Part shown: positions 42,954-54,570 of the stretch, in pieces
Layout: every line of letters begins with the position of its first letter
Position numbering within the stretch: position 1 is the first letter of the stretch
Origin: Lotus japonicus
Taxonomy: Eukaryota; Streptophyta; Magnoliopsida; Fabales; Fabaceae
DNA length: 64,000 nt
Direction: 5' to 3'
NCBI RefSeq assembly: GCF_012489685.1
Contig: NC_080046.1
Span: 25,860,223 to 25,924,222 of the forward strand
Translations under genes and position numbers: made by a program
Notes under the pieces: model-generated
What the model saw: only the letters and a program-made list of their open reading frames with translations
What the model was told of the DNA's origin: nothing
Databases searched by the model: none

Positions 42954-45900
42954 ATGGTGAACGCTAACCAACTAGCTGAGATGATGGCCACTATGGCCCA
43001 AGCTGTGACTGCACAGGCAAACGATAATGCTATGAGGCGTGCTGCTGAGGAGGCACGTGATCAGCACCAACGCCAGAGGGAAGTGACAATGGATCAGAAC
43101 AGAGGCCTGAATGATTTTAGGAGACAGGATCCACCTAAGTTCTCGGGGGGTACGGACCCGGACAAAGCGGATCTCTGGATCCAGGAGATTGAAAAGATCT
43201 TCGGTGTATTGCAGACTGCTGAGGGGGCCAAGGTGGGAATGGCAACCTTTCTACTGTTGGGTGATGCTGAGTACTGGTGGAGAGGCGCCAGAGGAATGAT
43301 GGAAGCAAACAACCTGGAAGTGAACTGGACTTCGTTTGGTGCTGCTTTTCTGGAAAAGTATTTTCCAGATAGTGCGCGGGACGAGCGTGAGTCGCAATTC
43401 CTGACACTTCGTCAGGGTAGCATGTCCATCCCGGAATATGCTGCCAAGCTGGAATCGTTGGCCAAGCACTTTCGATTCTTCCGCAATGGGGTCGATGAAC
43501 CCTACATGTGCAAGCGCTTTGTGAATGGGCTGAGGCCCGATATTGAAGACTCGGTGAAACCGTTGGGGATCACTCGTTTTCAGACTTTGGTTGAGAAAGC
43601 CACTGAGGTGGAGATAATGAAGAACAGGAGACTGAACCGTGTTGGGACAGGAGGGCCGATGAGGTCGGGCTCTCAAAATTTTCAAGGCAGAGGGAGATTT
43701 CAGAGTAGGAAGCCGTATCAACGTCCTGCAGGTAGAGGAATTGCTTCAGGATCTTATAGGCCCATGGTGGGTACTGCTGGAGGTTCTGGAGGTCAGACTG
43801 TGAACAGGGAGATGACCTGTTACAGATGTGGGCAGCCTGGGCACTATGCCAATGCTTGTACTGACATGAGGCCCAAATGCTTTAACTGTAACAAGTTGGG
43901 GCATACTGCTGCTCAATGCAGAGCACCTAAGACAGAACCCGCTGTAAACACTGCTCGTGGGAAGCGTCCTGCTGCCAAGGCAAGAGTCTACACCATGGAT
44001 GGTGAAGAAGCTGAAGATGTTGATGGTCTGATCAGGGGAGGTTGCGAGATTGACGGTAATCTCCTAACTGTACTTTTTGATTCCGGAGCAACGCACTCTT
44101 TTATCTCTAGGGAATGTGCTACTAGATTAAAACTTCCCGTTACTGCTTTGAGTTTCGATCTTATAGTTACCACACCTGCCAAAACTCTGCTTGCCAATAC
44201 TGCATGCATGTATTGCCCAGTAACCTATAGGGATAAAGTTTACCATGCTAACCTAGTGTGCCTAACTCTCAAGAACCTAGATGTTATCCTAGGGATGGAC
44301 TGGTTGTCTCACTACCATTGTCTTCTGGACTGTAGCCGAAAGAGAGTGGTATTTCCTGACTCGGACCTTTCCGAGTATCTATCCGCCAATCATATTAATG
44401 TCTCTCTGAATGAAGGATCTCAAGAGTATTCAGTTTTGTTGAGCTTGGAGAGTAAAGGAAATTCGGAAGTGAGTAATATTCCAGTTGTGAGGGACTTCGC
44501 GGATGTTTTTCCTGTCGATGTACCTGGTTTGCCGCCTGTACGCGACATTGAGTTTGCTATTGACATCGTACCGGGAACAGGACCGATTTCGATTGCACCA
44601 TATCGGATGGCACCTGCGGAATTGGTGGAGTTGAAGTCTCAACTTGAGGATCTTCTGTCGAAAGGATTCATCCGACCAAGCGTTTCACCTTGGGGAGCAC
44701 CCGTCTTATTGGTGAAGAAGAAGGATGGGAAATCTAGACTTTGTGTCGACTATCGACAACTGAACAAAGTAACCGTCAAGAATAGGTATCCGCTACCCAG
44801 AATTGATGATTTGATGGATCAACTACGAGGAGCTGCGATATTCTCAAAGATAGACCTGAAGTCGGGTTACCATCAAATTAGAGTAAAGACTGAGGATATC
44901 CAGAAGACGGCATTCCGGACTCGTTATGGACACTATGAGTATCTAGTGATGCCATTTGGGGTGACAAACGCACCTGCTATCTTCATGGATTACATGAACA
45001 GGACATTCCATCCGTTCTTGGATCGATTCGTCGTGGTGTTTATCGACGACATTCTGATCTACTCAAAGAACGCTGAAGATCATGAAGGGCACTTGCGTCA
45101 GGTTTTACAAGTGTTGAGAGAGACAAAGTTGTACGCCAACCCTTCTAAGTGTGAATTTTGGCTCGAAGAGGTAAAATTCTTGGGCCATGTGATCTCTAAA
45201 GAAGGTATAGCTGTGGATCCAGCAAAGGTAGAGACGGTGTTGTCATGGGAACGGCCAAAGACCGTGACTGAGATCAGGAGTTTTGTCGGTTTGGCGGGGT
45301 ACTATCGTCGCTTCATTGAGAATTTCGCCAAGATCGTTGGACCCTTGACTCAACTTACGAGAAAGGATCAACCTTTTGCATGGACCGAAGCGTGCGAAAC
45401 TAGCTTTCAGACAATGAAGGAACGTTTGACGACGTCACCTGTACTCGTCTTACCGCAACCAGAGGAACCGTATGAAGTGTACTGTGATGCTTCGCATCAA
45501 GGTTTGGGATGTGTGCTGATGCAGCATCGGAAAGTGGTGGCTTATGCTTCACGACAACTGAAGACTCATGAGAAGAACTATCCGACTCATGACTTAGAAC
45601 TTGCTGCCATTGTGTTTTCGTTGAAGATCTGGAGACATCACTTATATGGATGCAATTTCACCATATTTAGCGATCACAAGAGCTTGAAGTACTTGTTTGA
45701 CCAGAAGGAGTTGAACATGAGACAACGACGTTGGATGGAGTTTCTCAAGGATTACGATTTTACCTTACAGTACCATCCTGGAAAAGCTAATGTTGTTGCT
45801 GATGCATTGAGCAGGAAAATGCATATCTCGTCAATGATGGTGAAGGAGCTACAACTGCTGGAACAATTCCGAGATTTGAGTTTGGACGTAAGAGTATCCG

Positions 45901-47372
45901 AGGGAGAACTGAGGTTCGGGATGATCAGGATTACCAATGGATTGATGGAAGAAATCCGAGACCAACAGTTACAAGATGAATTTTTACTCGGAAAAAGGAA
46001 TTTGGTAATTCAGGGTAAGGACCCGGAATTTAAGGTAGGAAGTGACAATATCCTACGGTGTAAGGGTAGAGTTTGCGTACCCAATAACCCTGACCTAAGG
46101 AGGTTGATACTGGACGAAGGTCACAAAAGTAAGCTGAGTATTCACCCTGGAATGAAAAAGATGCACCAGGACTTGAAGGTGAATTTTTGGTGGCCAGGAA
46201 TGAAAAGACAAGTGGCAGAATACGTAGCTGCATGTTTGACCTGTCAAAAGGCGAAGGTGGAACATCAGAAATCTGCGGGTATGCTACAAAGCTTGGATGT
46301 ACCTCAATGGAAATGGGATAGCATATCGATGGATTTCGTCGTGGCGTTACCAAGAACTCAAAGAGGATATGACTCGATTTGGGTAATCGTGGATCGACTG
46401 ACTAAGTCGGCTCATTTCATACCGGTGAGAACTACGTACAATGTGGACAAGCTATCAGAGATTTATATAGCTGAGATTGTGCGACTTCATGGAGTGCCAA
46501 CAAGTATCGTTTCCGATAGAGACCCGAAGTTTACTTCACATCTGTGGGGAGCTCTTCATGAGGCTTTGGGAACGAGGCTGAGATTAAGCTCTGCTTATCA
46601 TCCACAGACTGATGGGCAAACTGAGAGAACTATCCAAACATTGGAGGATTTGCTACGAGCTTGCGTGTTAGACAATAAGGGCAGTTGGGACACCCTATTG
46701 CCACTGATTGAATTCACATATAACAACAGTTTCCATACGACCATAGGTATGGCACCGTATGAGGCATTGTATGGCCGCAAGTGTAGAACACCTTTATGTT
46801 GGTATCAGGATGGAGAGAATTTGTTAGTAGGACCGGAACTTCTGCAACAGACAACTGAGAAGATTAAACAGATCAGGGAAAAGATGAAGGCTTCTCAGAG
46901 TAGACAGAAGAGCTATGCAGATCAAAGGCGCAGAACCCTGGAATTTGAAGAAGGGGATCATGTGTTTTTGCGAGTTACCCAGACTACAGGAGTTGGTCGA
47001 GCAATCAAGTCAAGAAAGCTGACGCCAAAGTTCATTGGACCTTATCAGATTACTCGTCGTGTAGGACCGGTAGCTTACCAGATCGCACTACCGCCTTTTC
47101 TATCAAACGTTCACGATGTATTCCATGTGTCACAACTGCGGAAGTATATTGCTGATCCGACGCACGTCATCGAGCTGGATGACATTGAGTTGAAGGATAA
47201 CTTGTCTTTCGAGACACCGCCAATCAGCATTGGTGACACAAGGGTAAAGCAGTTGAGGGGTAAAGAGATCGAGTTAGTGAAGGTTATTTGGAACAAGGAC
47301 ACCGGCGATGCAACGTGGGAGCTGAAGGAAAAGATCAAGGAACAGTATCCAGAACTTTTTACTGACCCTTAA
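42954..47372 (+). CDS. gag-pol: Gypsy3 Gag-Pol polyprotein with chromodomain (1472 aa)
   Basis: ATG at 42954. Gag at about residues 60-220; two CCHC knuckles at about 289-302 ([14 protein letters not shown]) and 309-322 ([14 protein letters not shown]). Aspartic protease [10 protein letters not shown] near 374. RT with FIDDILIYS near 696. RNase H from YCDASHQG near 842. Integrase zinc region [10 protein letters not shown] near 1056, with CLTCQKAK. Core residues in [11 protein letters not shown] (about 1125), VSDRDPKF (about 1187) and [10 protein letters not shown] (about 1223), forming D-D35-E. C-terminal chromodomain-like fold ([19 protein letters not shown]) at about 1430-1465. No stop or shift. 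The chromodomain would direct integration to marked chromatin, as known for chromoviruses. Confidence 0.96.
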   Translation: MVNANQLAEMMATMAQAVTAQANDNAMRRAAEEARDQHQRQREVTMDQNRGLNDFRRQDPPKFSGGTDPDKADLWIQEIEKIFGVLQTAEGAKVGMATFLLLGDAEYWWRGARGMMEANNLEVNWTSFGAAFLEKYFPDSARDERESQFLTLRQGSMSIPEYAAKLESLAKHFRFFRNGVDEPYMCKRFVNGLRPDIEDSVKPLGITRFQTLVEKATEVEIMKNRRLNRVGTGGPMRSGSQNFQGRGRFQSRKPYQRPAGRGIASGSYRPMVGTAGGSGGQTVNREMTCYRCGQPGHYANACTDMRPKCFNCNKLGHTAAQCRAPKTEPAVNTARGKRPAAKARVYTMDGEEAEDVDGLIRGGCEIDGNLLTVLFDSGATHSFISRECATRLKLPVTALSFDLIVTTPAKTLLANTACMYCPVTYRDKVYHANLVCLTLKNLDVILGMDWLSHYHCLLDCSRKRVVFPDSDLSEYLSANHINVSLNEGSQEYSVLLSLESKGNSEVSNIPVVRDFADVFPVDVPGLPPVRDIEFAIDIVPGTGPISIAPYRMAPAELVELKSQLEDLLSKGFIRPSVSPWGAPVLLVKKKDGKSRLCVDYRQLNKVTVKNRYPLPRIDDLMDQLRGAAIFSKIDLKSGYHQIRVKTEDIQKTAFRTRYGHYEYLVMPFGVTNAPAIFMDYMNRTFHPFLDRFVVVFIDDILIYSKNAEDHEGHLRQVLQVLRETKLYANPSKCEFWLEEVKFLGHVISKEGIAVDPAKVETVLSWERPKTVTEIRSFVGLAGYYRRFIENFAKIVGPLTQLTRKDQPFAWTEACETSFQTMKERLTTSPVLVLPQPEEPYEVYCDASHQGLGCVLMQHRKVVAYASRQLKTHEKNYPTHDLELAAIVFSLKIWRHHLYGCNFTIFSDHKSLKYLFDQKELNMRQRRWMEFLKDYDFTLQYHPGKANVVADALSRKMHISSMMVKELQLLEQFRDLSLDVRVSEGELRFGMIRITNGLMEEIRDQQLQDEFLLGKRNLVIQGKDPEFKVGSDNILRCKGRVCVPNNPDLRRLILDEGHKSKLSIHPGMKKMHQDLKVNFWWPGMKRQVAEYVAACLTCQKAKVEHQKSAGMLQSLDVPQWKWDSISMDFVVALPRTQRGYDSIWVIVDRLTKSAHFIPVRTTYNVDKLSEIYIAEIVRLHGVPTSIVSDRDPKFTSHLWGALHEALGTRLRLSSAYHPQTDGQTERTIQTLEDLLRACVLDNKGSWDTLLPLIEFTYNNSFHTTIGMAPYEALYGRKCRTPLCWYQDGENLLVGPELLQQTTEKIKQIREKMKASQSRQKSYADQRRRTLEFEEGDHVFLRVTQTTGVGRAIKSRKLTPKFIGPYQITRRVGPVAYQIALPPFLSNVHDVFHVSQLRKYIADPTHVIELDDIELKDNLSFETPPISIGDTRVKQLRGKEIELVKVIWNKDTGDATWELKEKIKEQYPELFTDP

Positions 47373-47392
47373 GTTTCGAGGTCGAAACTTTC

Positions 47393-47409
47393 TTTTTGGA
47401 GGGTAGTAA
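47393..47409 (+). other. Polypurine tract of Gypsy3
   Basis: TTTTTGGAGGGTAGTAA directly before LTR F; primes plus-strand DNA. Confidence 0.85.
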
Positions 47410-50400
47410 TGTAAGGCCCAAGTTTTAACGTTTTGGATAAGTGAATAAAATAAATAAGTTATTTGATTAAGATAAATTTGGGAAGGAAAGAGGTTCAGGA
47501 AAAGTCCAAGAATGTATCGAAAAACCGAAAGAGTTATAGCACGACTAACATACGCTTAATCCTAGGTCGAAGGTATTAGTGTATAGTTAATTTACGCTTT
47601 AGGACACGATGGAAACTAATTCCAAAAATCCTCAGAGAAATGTTAGAACTTCTCTTTTCCGTCCTTAAACAACCATTTCGATGCGAAATCCTGGAATGTA
47701 CGAACGTCAAATTCCAATTCTCGGAAGTTTGCCGAAACGGAATCCCTGATAGTTCGAAAAACCTAAGATCGACAGACGATGAAGACTTTTTCTATCCGGA
47801 AACTCAAATGAAGATTCCACCCGCGTTCTCCTACTTCTCTCATCATTCCTAATCTTTCTTCAGAAGGAAGTTTTCTCATCCGACGATCACTGCAAAAAGT
47901 AGTTTTTCGGGATAAACCGACTTACACCGACTTATGCCGATTTTGGATCTTTTGGTTTAATTCCAAGAATTCTATTTTGAGTTCTGGAATTCTGTCGCCA
48001 GAACCTATCTTAGAATGCGCAGAGGAACGCGCAGGAAAAATCGGAATCGCAAAAAAAATCATTTTTTCGTTTTTTCCAAAACCTATAAATAGTTGAAAAA
48101 TTAGATTTTTTTCACAAAACCCAATTTCCCCACCCCTCCAAAACCGCGAGTTCCTAGAGAGAGAGAGAGATCCGGATCTTCGTCGTTTCTTGCCCGTTTG
48201 CTTCACCGTTCGTCACTAATCGAAGACCTCGAGGTAGGTAATCTATACTCTCCTTCGAATCGTCGTTTCTGTCCATTTCTCCTGCGACTTTCTGAGTTCA
48301 AAATTTTGAGGTTTTTGAAAAACTGTTCAAATCAGTTGATTTCAGCGTCTAAACTTCTTCCCTGCATGCTCCTGAGCGTGTTCTGCGGATTAGATTTTGT
48401 CAAATGTCGACGAAATGCCGCCGGGATCAATTTCTACCCTAAATACCCATTTTTCGCCAAAGTCGCAACCTTTACGCTCTAATCTATCGACTTGGCTTAG
48501 TGCTAGTAGGATTTGTCGTCATAAACGTCGTTGTGGACGTCCCCATCCAATTTGTTTTTCAAAAATCCAATTTTGAAATTCTGAGCTAAAAATAATGACC
48601 AAACTACCCCTATATCAGTTTTCGATCCGAAAATTTTTCCGAGCCTAGAACCGTCTTAGTTACGGCTTATGTTAACCTAGGAACCAAGTTTGATCGAAGA
48701 AAAATCGACCCTCCCAATTAAGGAAAGTGGCCGAGAGCTATATCAAGGGGGGAGGAGAATCCGATTTTTCGAAAACTTGTCTTAACGCGTTAGAATGTCG
48801 TACCACGGAGGTAGTAGTGTACTGTGTAACCCTAGGACTCTTTGATTGCTGAGTTTCTGACTCTTGGTGTTGATTTCTGTGATTTTTGCTTAAGGTTCGT
48901 TTGAGGAGATTCCAAGAAACCAAGGAGAAGAGCTTGAAGAACATTTGGAGGAGGAAGCTGGAAGACCCACCGGTGAGGGCTACTCTCTGAATTACTAGAT
49001 AATGCTTTAGGTGTCGATGAAATTCGACTTGATTTATGTGTTATGCACCTAATTGCTAAATGTCTGAAATGATTTCTGAGGCTTCGGCCGAACTTGTTGA
49101 GTACTTGATGCCATGATATTGTGTGCTAAATGATTCACATGCTATGTGCTACATGGTTAACTTAGGATGTGTTGGAATATGCTGTTTATGTCTTTTGGTT
49201 GAGCTGTTTCAATGATGCTATTACACTTGTACCTGAGATTCTGAAAAGTGAGGATTGCGGGCAGGTCATGCCGAATTTTTATGAGATTTTGAGAGAGTTT
49301 TAAAAAGGACGACCGGAGTTCGGACCTTGTCATGCTCCAATGGATCGAGACCTTCTCAGGGAATTACTTGGGTTTATGGGAACTTTGAACTCATAGGGAA
49401 TACGATAAGACTAAAAAGAGCTATTTTTATAAAGAAATTCATAAGATATTAAACAACCTCTAAACCTTTAAATAAAGATAACAATCTCGGATGCAAGCTT
49501 TGGATTGAAGTTTAGTTTTGGAAAATGAGAAGTGTCGTCGGATCCAAGTGTTGGGAAGATTTCGAGTTTTGGGTATGTTGATACTCATTCGCTCTGGGAG
49601 CAGTTTGTTTAGCCATCCAAGGGATGAGCCGAGAAGCTTCACGGAGGTGTGAGACCTTGTGAATGCGTGATACTCCACTGAGGCGTGAGACCTTGTGGAA
49701 AGCATGGATCTTCACTGAGGCGTGAGACCTCGTGAACAGCATGAAACTTCATTGAAGCGTGAGACTTCGTGCAAGTGTGTAAATTCACTGAGGCGTGAGA
49801 CCTTGTGAAAGCATAAAACTTCACTGAAGCGTGAGACTTTGTGAATGTGTGAGACTCCACAGAAGCGTGAGACTTCGTGAGAGCATTGATGACTCGAAGA
49901 GTTGTCGTGAGTGGCTGCACTCTTTTGTTTATGATTAATTGTATTTTGTCGCAGAATCGACATTTACCTTAGGGTATTCTTTTAGAGACTTTAAGTTAAT
50001 CTAGAACACGTGGCGACGTGTCGGGTGAGGTCGGAGACGTTGTTTGGCTAATCACTTGCATTCATGCACTCATTTTGAGGTTAATACACGGCGTGATACC
50101 GGACCTCGGTGGATTCCAAAATGGTCATAAGACCCGGATTTCCATATTTAGGACACTACGGTGGTCCTCAGTAGCAGACGGAATGGCAGACCTACGGGTT
50201 CACTGCTGATCTGACTACTTTTGTGTTGTGTAAGAGACACGCGAGCAGGAAGGTACCCACCGTGGCTGGTGTTAGGGCCGTCTCGTTGATGTCCATCCTT
50301 CTTCCGGAATGCATTTTGTTACCCAGCATTGCATTTCATGCAACATACATGCTAACTTAGTTGCTGAGTGTGATTGGTAACTGTTTATCCTATTTTTGAG

Positions 50401-51531
50401 GCATGCTACTTGTTTTTATGGCTCTTTATATTTATTGTGATACATGCAACCCTAGGAAGCTATCCCAAAACTTATAAGCCTGAGAGGCTAGTATTTATTA
50501 TTCTATAATTATATCTGGTTTTATTAATTATATAATTCTTTGGAGTTGACCCTCGCGTCTGCTGTGTGTGTTTGGGCGGACTACGCCATTTGTCAGATGA
50601 GTATGGGGGATTGGTTTACCATGGTCAGCCCGTCAGGGGGGACCAGGTACGAGATGCTTGACCAAGACGACCCAGGTGCATGGGTGGTCGATCCCGAGGG
50701 CCACCGTGCGACCTACACCGGTCGGATCATGGAGGACCGTGTCGACCGATTTGGACGCTTGACGGAGGGAGTGATGAGGAGGCACATAGTGAGCTTCAAC
50801 CTGCCTCCAGGAGTACACTGTGGACCCGGCTTGGGAGTACCTCCACCGCCACCATCTCCTTCAGATGATGAGGACCCTTCTGAGGAGTTGCCAGTAGGTG
50901 GGGCTTCGACGGAGTCTAGTCCGTCTACTGCTGCTGCTGTCGTTGCGGATCTCGTTCCGGGCCCCGAGCCCGAGAGTCCAGTGCGGGAGCGCATTAGGGT
51001 GGACAGAGAGGGCAGTGCTGAGTACGTCGACCTAGTCGTCCTGGATGCAGATTCGGATGACGACCGCGCTAGCATGTAGGATCGAGTGCTAGTGTGGGCT
51101 CCTCGGGTAGGGATAGTGTAGGAGTTGTGTCGATGCTCTGACCGTCATGCTTCCGTTTTTGGGGATCGGGTAGTTTTCCTACCGGTAGCTTTTGTGTGGT
51201 TTCCTATGGAGATCGCAGAGAGCTGGTTGGATTTAGGGGGGTCTTTTCTTAGGCCGCTGGGCCAACTTGCTCTCAGTTTTTGTAGGTTAGTGTTGCGGAC
51301 ACAGTATCTTTATTTTGGACTGTACATATTGCCTTCGGGCGTTACTCTTTTCTGTCACCCGACACGAGGCATGTATATATAGTTGTATAGTAGTTCCTTT
51401 TATCTTTTGTTGGGGAGTTTTATTGCTTTCTGTCTTTAGTTATATTGTCGAAAAAAAATAATTCACGTTTTTCCGCTTAGAGTAATTTCTTTTGGTTACT
51501 AAAGTGACGCCACCGAAATCGGGGTGTTACA
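47410..51531 (+). repeat. Gypsy3 LTR F (3' LTR, 4,122 bp)
   Basis: It matches LTR E at +8,791 bp with about three substitutions. It carries the TATA box 48084-48091, exon-like segment 48895-48972, tandem array 49636-49890 and LTR ORF 50597-51079. Confidence 0.95.
50597..51079 (+). CDS. LTR-internal ORF, long form (160 aa), Gypsy3 LTR F
   Basis: Translated sequence identical to 41806-42288. In the 3' LTR it lies downstream of gag-pol, so it would be expressed only from the 3' LTR promoter or read as a 3' untranslated region. Function unknown. Confidence 0.6.
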   Translation: MSMGDWFTMVSPSGGTRYEMLDQDDPGAWVVDPEGHRATYTGRIMEDRVDRFGRLTEGVMRRHIVSFNLPPGVHCGPGLGVPPPPPSPSDDEDPSEELPVGGASTESSPSTAAAVVADLVPGPEPESPVRERIRVDREGSAEYVDLVVLDADSDDDRASM

Positions 51532-51536
51532 CAACA

Positions 51537-51801
51537 AGTCAAGGAAGATTCTAGAAGCTCCAAGAGCTCATTAGCACAAGAAGTCCTTCATAAAACACAA
51601 CAAAACCATGCAAGTCCTAAACTTTACTTGAAATGCAAGAAAACTAGTTATAAAACTACTAAATTACCAAAACGAAATAAAGACTAAAGAAAAGAATAAA
51701 AATGCATGAGAATGCATGTAACACTACATGAAACTCAACAAAAAGACTCAAAACGCACAAAGAAATGACCCTAAAAACACTACTAAAATAGGGTCATCAC
51801 A
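51537..51801 (-). repeat. Athila-type 5' LTR, distal part
   Basis: This is the continuation of the LTR beyond Gypsy3. It ends CATCACA on the plus strand (TGTGATGACCC at the LTR start in element orientation), giving TG...CA with the end at 37554. AT-rich, no gene. Confidence 0.7.
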
Positions 51802-51889
51802 TATACAGAACAATATATATGGTTTCTTGATCGTTTAAATAAAACCCTAAATCTTGCCTTAAAATAACTAAACAACCGAGCAATCAATT
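51802..51889. other. Unassigned DNA between Athila and Sire2
   Basis: 88 bp, AT-rich, no feature seen. It is the only stretch in the window not clearly inside an element. It could be host DNA or another element. Confidence 0.5.
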
Positions 51890-53148
51890 TGAAGGTATGA
51901 AAAACGATAGAAAGGGGGGGGGGTTTGAATAGCGTTTTCAATCTAAAACTTTTCCCACTTGAGATTTTAACAAATCTCTTCAAACACCGAAGATAAAAGT
52001 GCTAAGATAAGAGTTGAGGAAAGCACACAGTGATTTTATCCTGGTTCACTTGATAAATCCCTCAAGCTAATCCAATCCACCCGTTAAGGTGATTTCTTCC
52101 TTCTTAGAATGAAGGCAATCCACTAATCAGAGTTTGTTACAACTGCACTTGCAACCTGCAAAGTGACTAACAATACAATGACTTAGCTATCACTAAGATT
52201 CACTCTCTTAGTCTTCTCAAGGATCTGACCAACCTTGGTCTCCTTAAGGAAAAACAAACAACTGTTTGAAAGTTTGGGTTTACAAAGAATTGCTTCTCAG
52301 AAAGCTAAAGTAAACACAATAAGAACAGTTGGAAGAAAGATTTCTAAGAGAATATTTGAATATTGCGTGAGCTTGAACAAAGTTTCTTAGGCGGCATCTT
52401 TCATCTTCAACCTCTTTATATACTCCAAGGATTAGGGTTTAGACGTTTGCATGGAATGCTACCGTTGGAGGGCAGACCTGGGTTTTCCAGGTTCTGCTGT
52501 GGCTGAATAAGTTAGGTAAGGTCGCCAGGAATAGTACAGTTGCTTTTGTACTTTGAATAGCGACTTGACCTTTAACCTAGATGACTTCTGATCAGAGTGA
52601 CGCTTCATGTTGGAACTTGTGAAGCTTGGTGATCAGAGTCAGAGGGAATCTTGGATCCTCTGACCTTTGTATCTTCTGCTTCTGGACTCAGAGGAGAAGT
52701 ACTTGGTCTTCAGAGCCAGCTTACTCTTGGACTTCAAAGTCTTCACTTCTCAGCTTCTGGACCTTCAGAGCTTCTGGACCTTCAGAGCCTCTGGACCTGC
52801 AGAACTTTTGAACCTTTAGAGCTTCTGGACCTTTAGAGCTTCTGGACCTTCAGAACTTGTGGTCTTCAGAAATTCAAGTGAACTGAGTCCATATCAGAGA
52901 TTTACTATCTTCAGATCTTCTGAAGCTTATTCTACTGTTCAGATTGAACATAGTGAGTGTGAAAGCGTTGCGGAGGCTACTTTTTGAGCATAGTGCTTCT
53001 AATTTATGTGTAATTAGATCAGAGTCAGAGCCTGTCATTAAAACACTCAGAAAACAACGTTAGAGTACCATAATTGTTCATACATTATAGTTAACATGTA
53101 ATCATCAAAATATAGAGTTGTACTACTGGATCAAAACTTGATCTTACA
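51890..53148 (-). repeat. Sire2 3' LTR (1,259 bp)
   Basis: On the plus strand it runs TGAAGGTATG...GATCTTACA, the reverse of the other Sire LTRs but clearly diverged. A minus-strand TATA box TATATAAA is at 52415-52422. It contains a 17-bp tandem array at 52754-52855. Confidence 0.92.
52754..52855 (-). repeat. 17-bp tandem array in Sire2 U3
   Basis: Six units of 17 bp around CTTCTGGACCTTCAGAG (plus strand). Related motifs are dispersed in the U3 of the other Sire LTRs, so the array looks like a local expansion of a regular U3 motif upstream of the TATA box. Confidence 0.85.
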
Positions 53149-53909
53149 ATCTCCCCCTTTTAGATGATGACAAAACCAAGTATTTTGATTAACAATTCTT
53201 AAAGAATAAACTGAATCCACTCAGAGTTTAGAGAATAGTGATAAACTTATCCTGAGGTGAATGGTTTATGTTGCTCATTCCGAATCCATGTCATAGCTTG
53301 ATTCTGAGCTTAGCTCCCCCTGAATCTAAGACTTAATGAAAACATTAGTAATATCTAGATTCTGAGCTAAATAATAAAAGAGTTCAAAGTGAGAATTTGT
53401 GATATAGATAGTATGTGAAAATCAGAGCGCATAAATATTCAGAGTCAATGGCGAGGAAAAGGTATCAGAGTCAACCAATTTAGCATACGATCACTTCAGA
53501 AGAAGTGAAAATGTATTCCTTGCAAATGCCCACGGACAGATCTATGGTCATAAAGAGTGGAACTCTTAAATTCTCCAAAAGAAAAAGAAATCACACTAAC
53601 ACAGCTTACACATCAAAAACTGGTTGTATAGTATACTCCCCCTTTTTGTCATAAGCAAAAAGCATGGGGTGTGAAAAACTTAGCTTGAAGTACAAGGTAC
53701 TCCCCCTTAGAGAAGGTCTAAGTTTAAAAAGATGGAGAAAATAAATAAAAAGATTAAAGAAAACGTATTTAATTAATGCATATGCAGAAGATTAAATGAA
53801 AGAGTGGAACGTTTACCACCGACCAAGGAGTTAAAGGTAAGCATCTGTTACCAATAAATAATCCTCGAGAAACTGCTTCAGCATTAACTTCTGGAGACTT
53901 AACTGAGCT
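53149..53909 (-). other. Sire2 polypurine region and upstream DNA of the antisense ORF
   Basis: On the minus strand AAAAGGGGGAGAT abuts the LTR (53149-53161). Further GGGGGAG motifs are near 53314, 53637 and 53701, the same four-motif layout as Sire1 and Sire3. No gene seen. Confidence 0.78.
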
Positions 53910-53917
53910 TATAAATA
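53910..53917 (+). promoter_or_regulatory. TATA box of the Sire2 antisense ORF (TATAAATA)
   Basis: 55 bp upstream of the ATG at 53973, matching the position of the box in Sire1 (33462-33469). Confidence 0.62.
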
Positions 53918-53972
53918 GCGGTTAAAGCATAACAGTCTTCACATCTCATTTGCATGTGAAATCAACATTGCA

Positions 53973-54320
53973 ATGGCATCCTTCATAGCATGCGTCGAAG
54001 AATTAAGGAAGAAAGCCTTTGATGAAGATCTCTTCATCAACGTGCGCTATCTAGAGGAGCCGCGTGTCTATAGTCTGACAAACCAGCTACTAGGCATGGG
54101 CCTAAGTCCAGAAATGGACAGCATCCTCAGAGGCTTCCTTGCGTTTGTAGAGGAGCTTCAAGATCTCTTCCAGCGGGAGCTGGATAACTCTGCCAGAAGA
54201 CAAGCGGCGGAGACTGCACTAGAGACAATGGTGGAGGGTCCTGAGAAGCAGGAAGTGTGCCAGAGCTTGATCCAACTAAAGTATAGGCAGCATCTCTGGA
54301 GCTTGAGAAAGCAGCGATAA
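53973..54320 (+). CDS. Conserved antisense ORF of Sire2 (115 aa)
   Basis: Antisense to its host element. ATG at 53973, MASFIACVEELRKKAFDEDLF. It shares with the Sire1 ORF the N-terminal 25 residues in large part and the FLAFVEE block near residue 54. The C-terminal half diverges but stays charged and helical. It remains open although the sense genes of Sire2 are full of stops and deletions. No domain recognised and function unknown. The spacer 54321-54570 is AT-rich without a gene. Confidence 0.68.
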   Translation: MASFIACVEELRKKAFDEDLFINVRYLEEPRVYSLTNQLLGMGLSPEMDSILRGFLAFVEELQDLFQRELDNSARRQAAETALETMVEGPEKQEVCQSLIQLKYRQHLWSLRKQR

Positions 54321-54570
54321 GTAAGCAGTGTAGATCATTGAGGAAAAATCCTTCTTTTTAAATGTATGAATGCAAATGTATGAATGATGTTATTAATAAA
54401 AGAAGCTTGTTTGTTGATTAATGCGTACGAGTAAAACTAAGTAATAATGAACAAGTAATTATGCAAGCACATAGGAAAGAAAAACGATAATCTGATAAAA
54501 GAAACAAAGTTAAAAACGAAAACAAAGTAATAAAAGAATAAAAACAGAAGAAAAAGAGAGTTCCTAAAAA

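Larger units (their letters stand above)
38619..51531 (+). mobile_element. Gypsy3: intact young Tekay/Del-like chromovirus
   Basis: Two 4,122-bp LTRs, primer site, a single 1472-codon gag-pol, polypurine tract and target duplication are all present. I found only about three differences between the LTRs (at 40511, 41437 and 41711 against the partner at +8,791). This implies very recent insertion. It is the best candidate in the window for an autonomous, possibly active element and could supply pol functions to Gypsy1 or Gypsy2 relatives (inference). Confidence 0.95.
1..51801 (-). mobile_element. Athila-type Ty3/gypsy element, 5' portion, split by two insertions
   Basis: The pieces are 1-408, 35428-38618 and 51537-51801, all read on the minus strand. 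The gag has the Athila/Calypso signature, the primer binding site matches tRNA-Asp, and the retropepsin region continues across the Sire1 insertion. The 5' LTR is at the right (37554-38618 plus 51537-51801) and is split by Gypsy3. Reverse transcriptase, integrase and the 3' LTR would lie left of position 1. This is the oldest layer, because both Sire1 and Gypsy3 sit inside it with target duplications. Confidence 0.85.

Noticed and set aside
51802..51889. Possible host gene fragment between Athila and Sire2
   Set aside because: 88 bp of AT-rich DNA with no open frame or motif; nothing can be supported.
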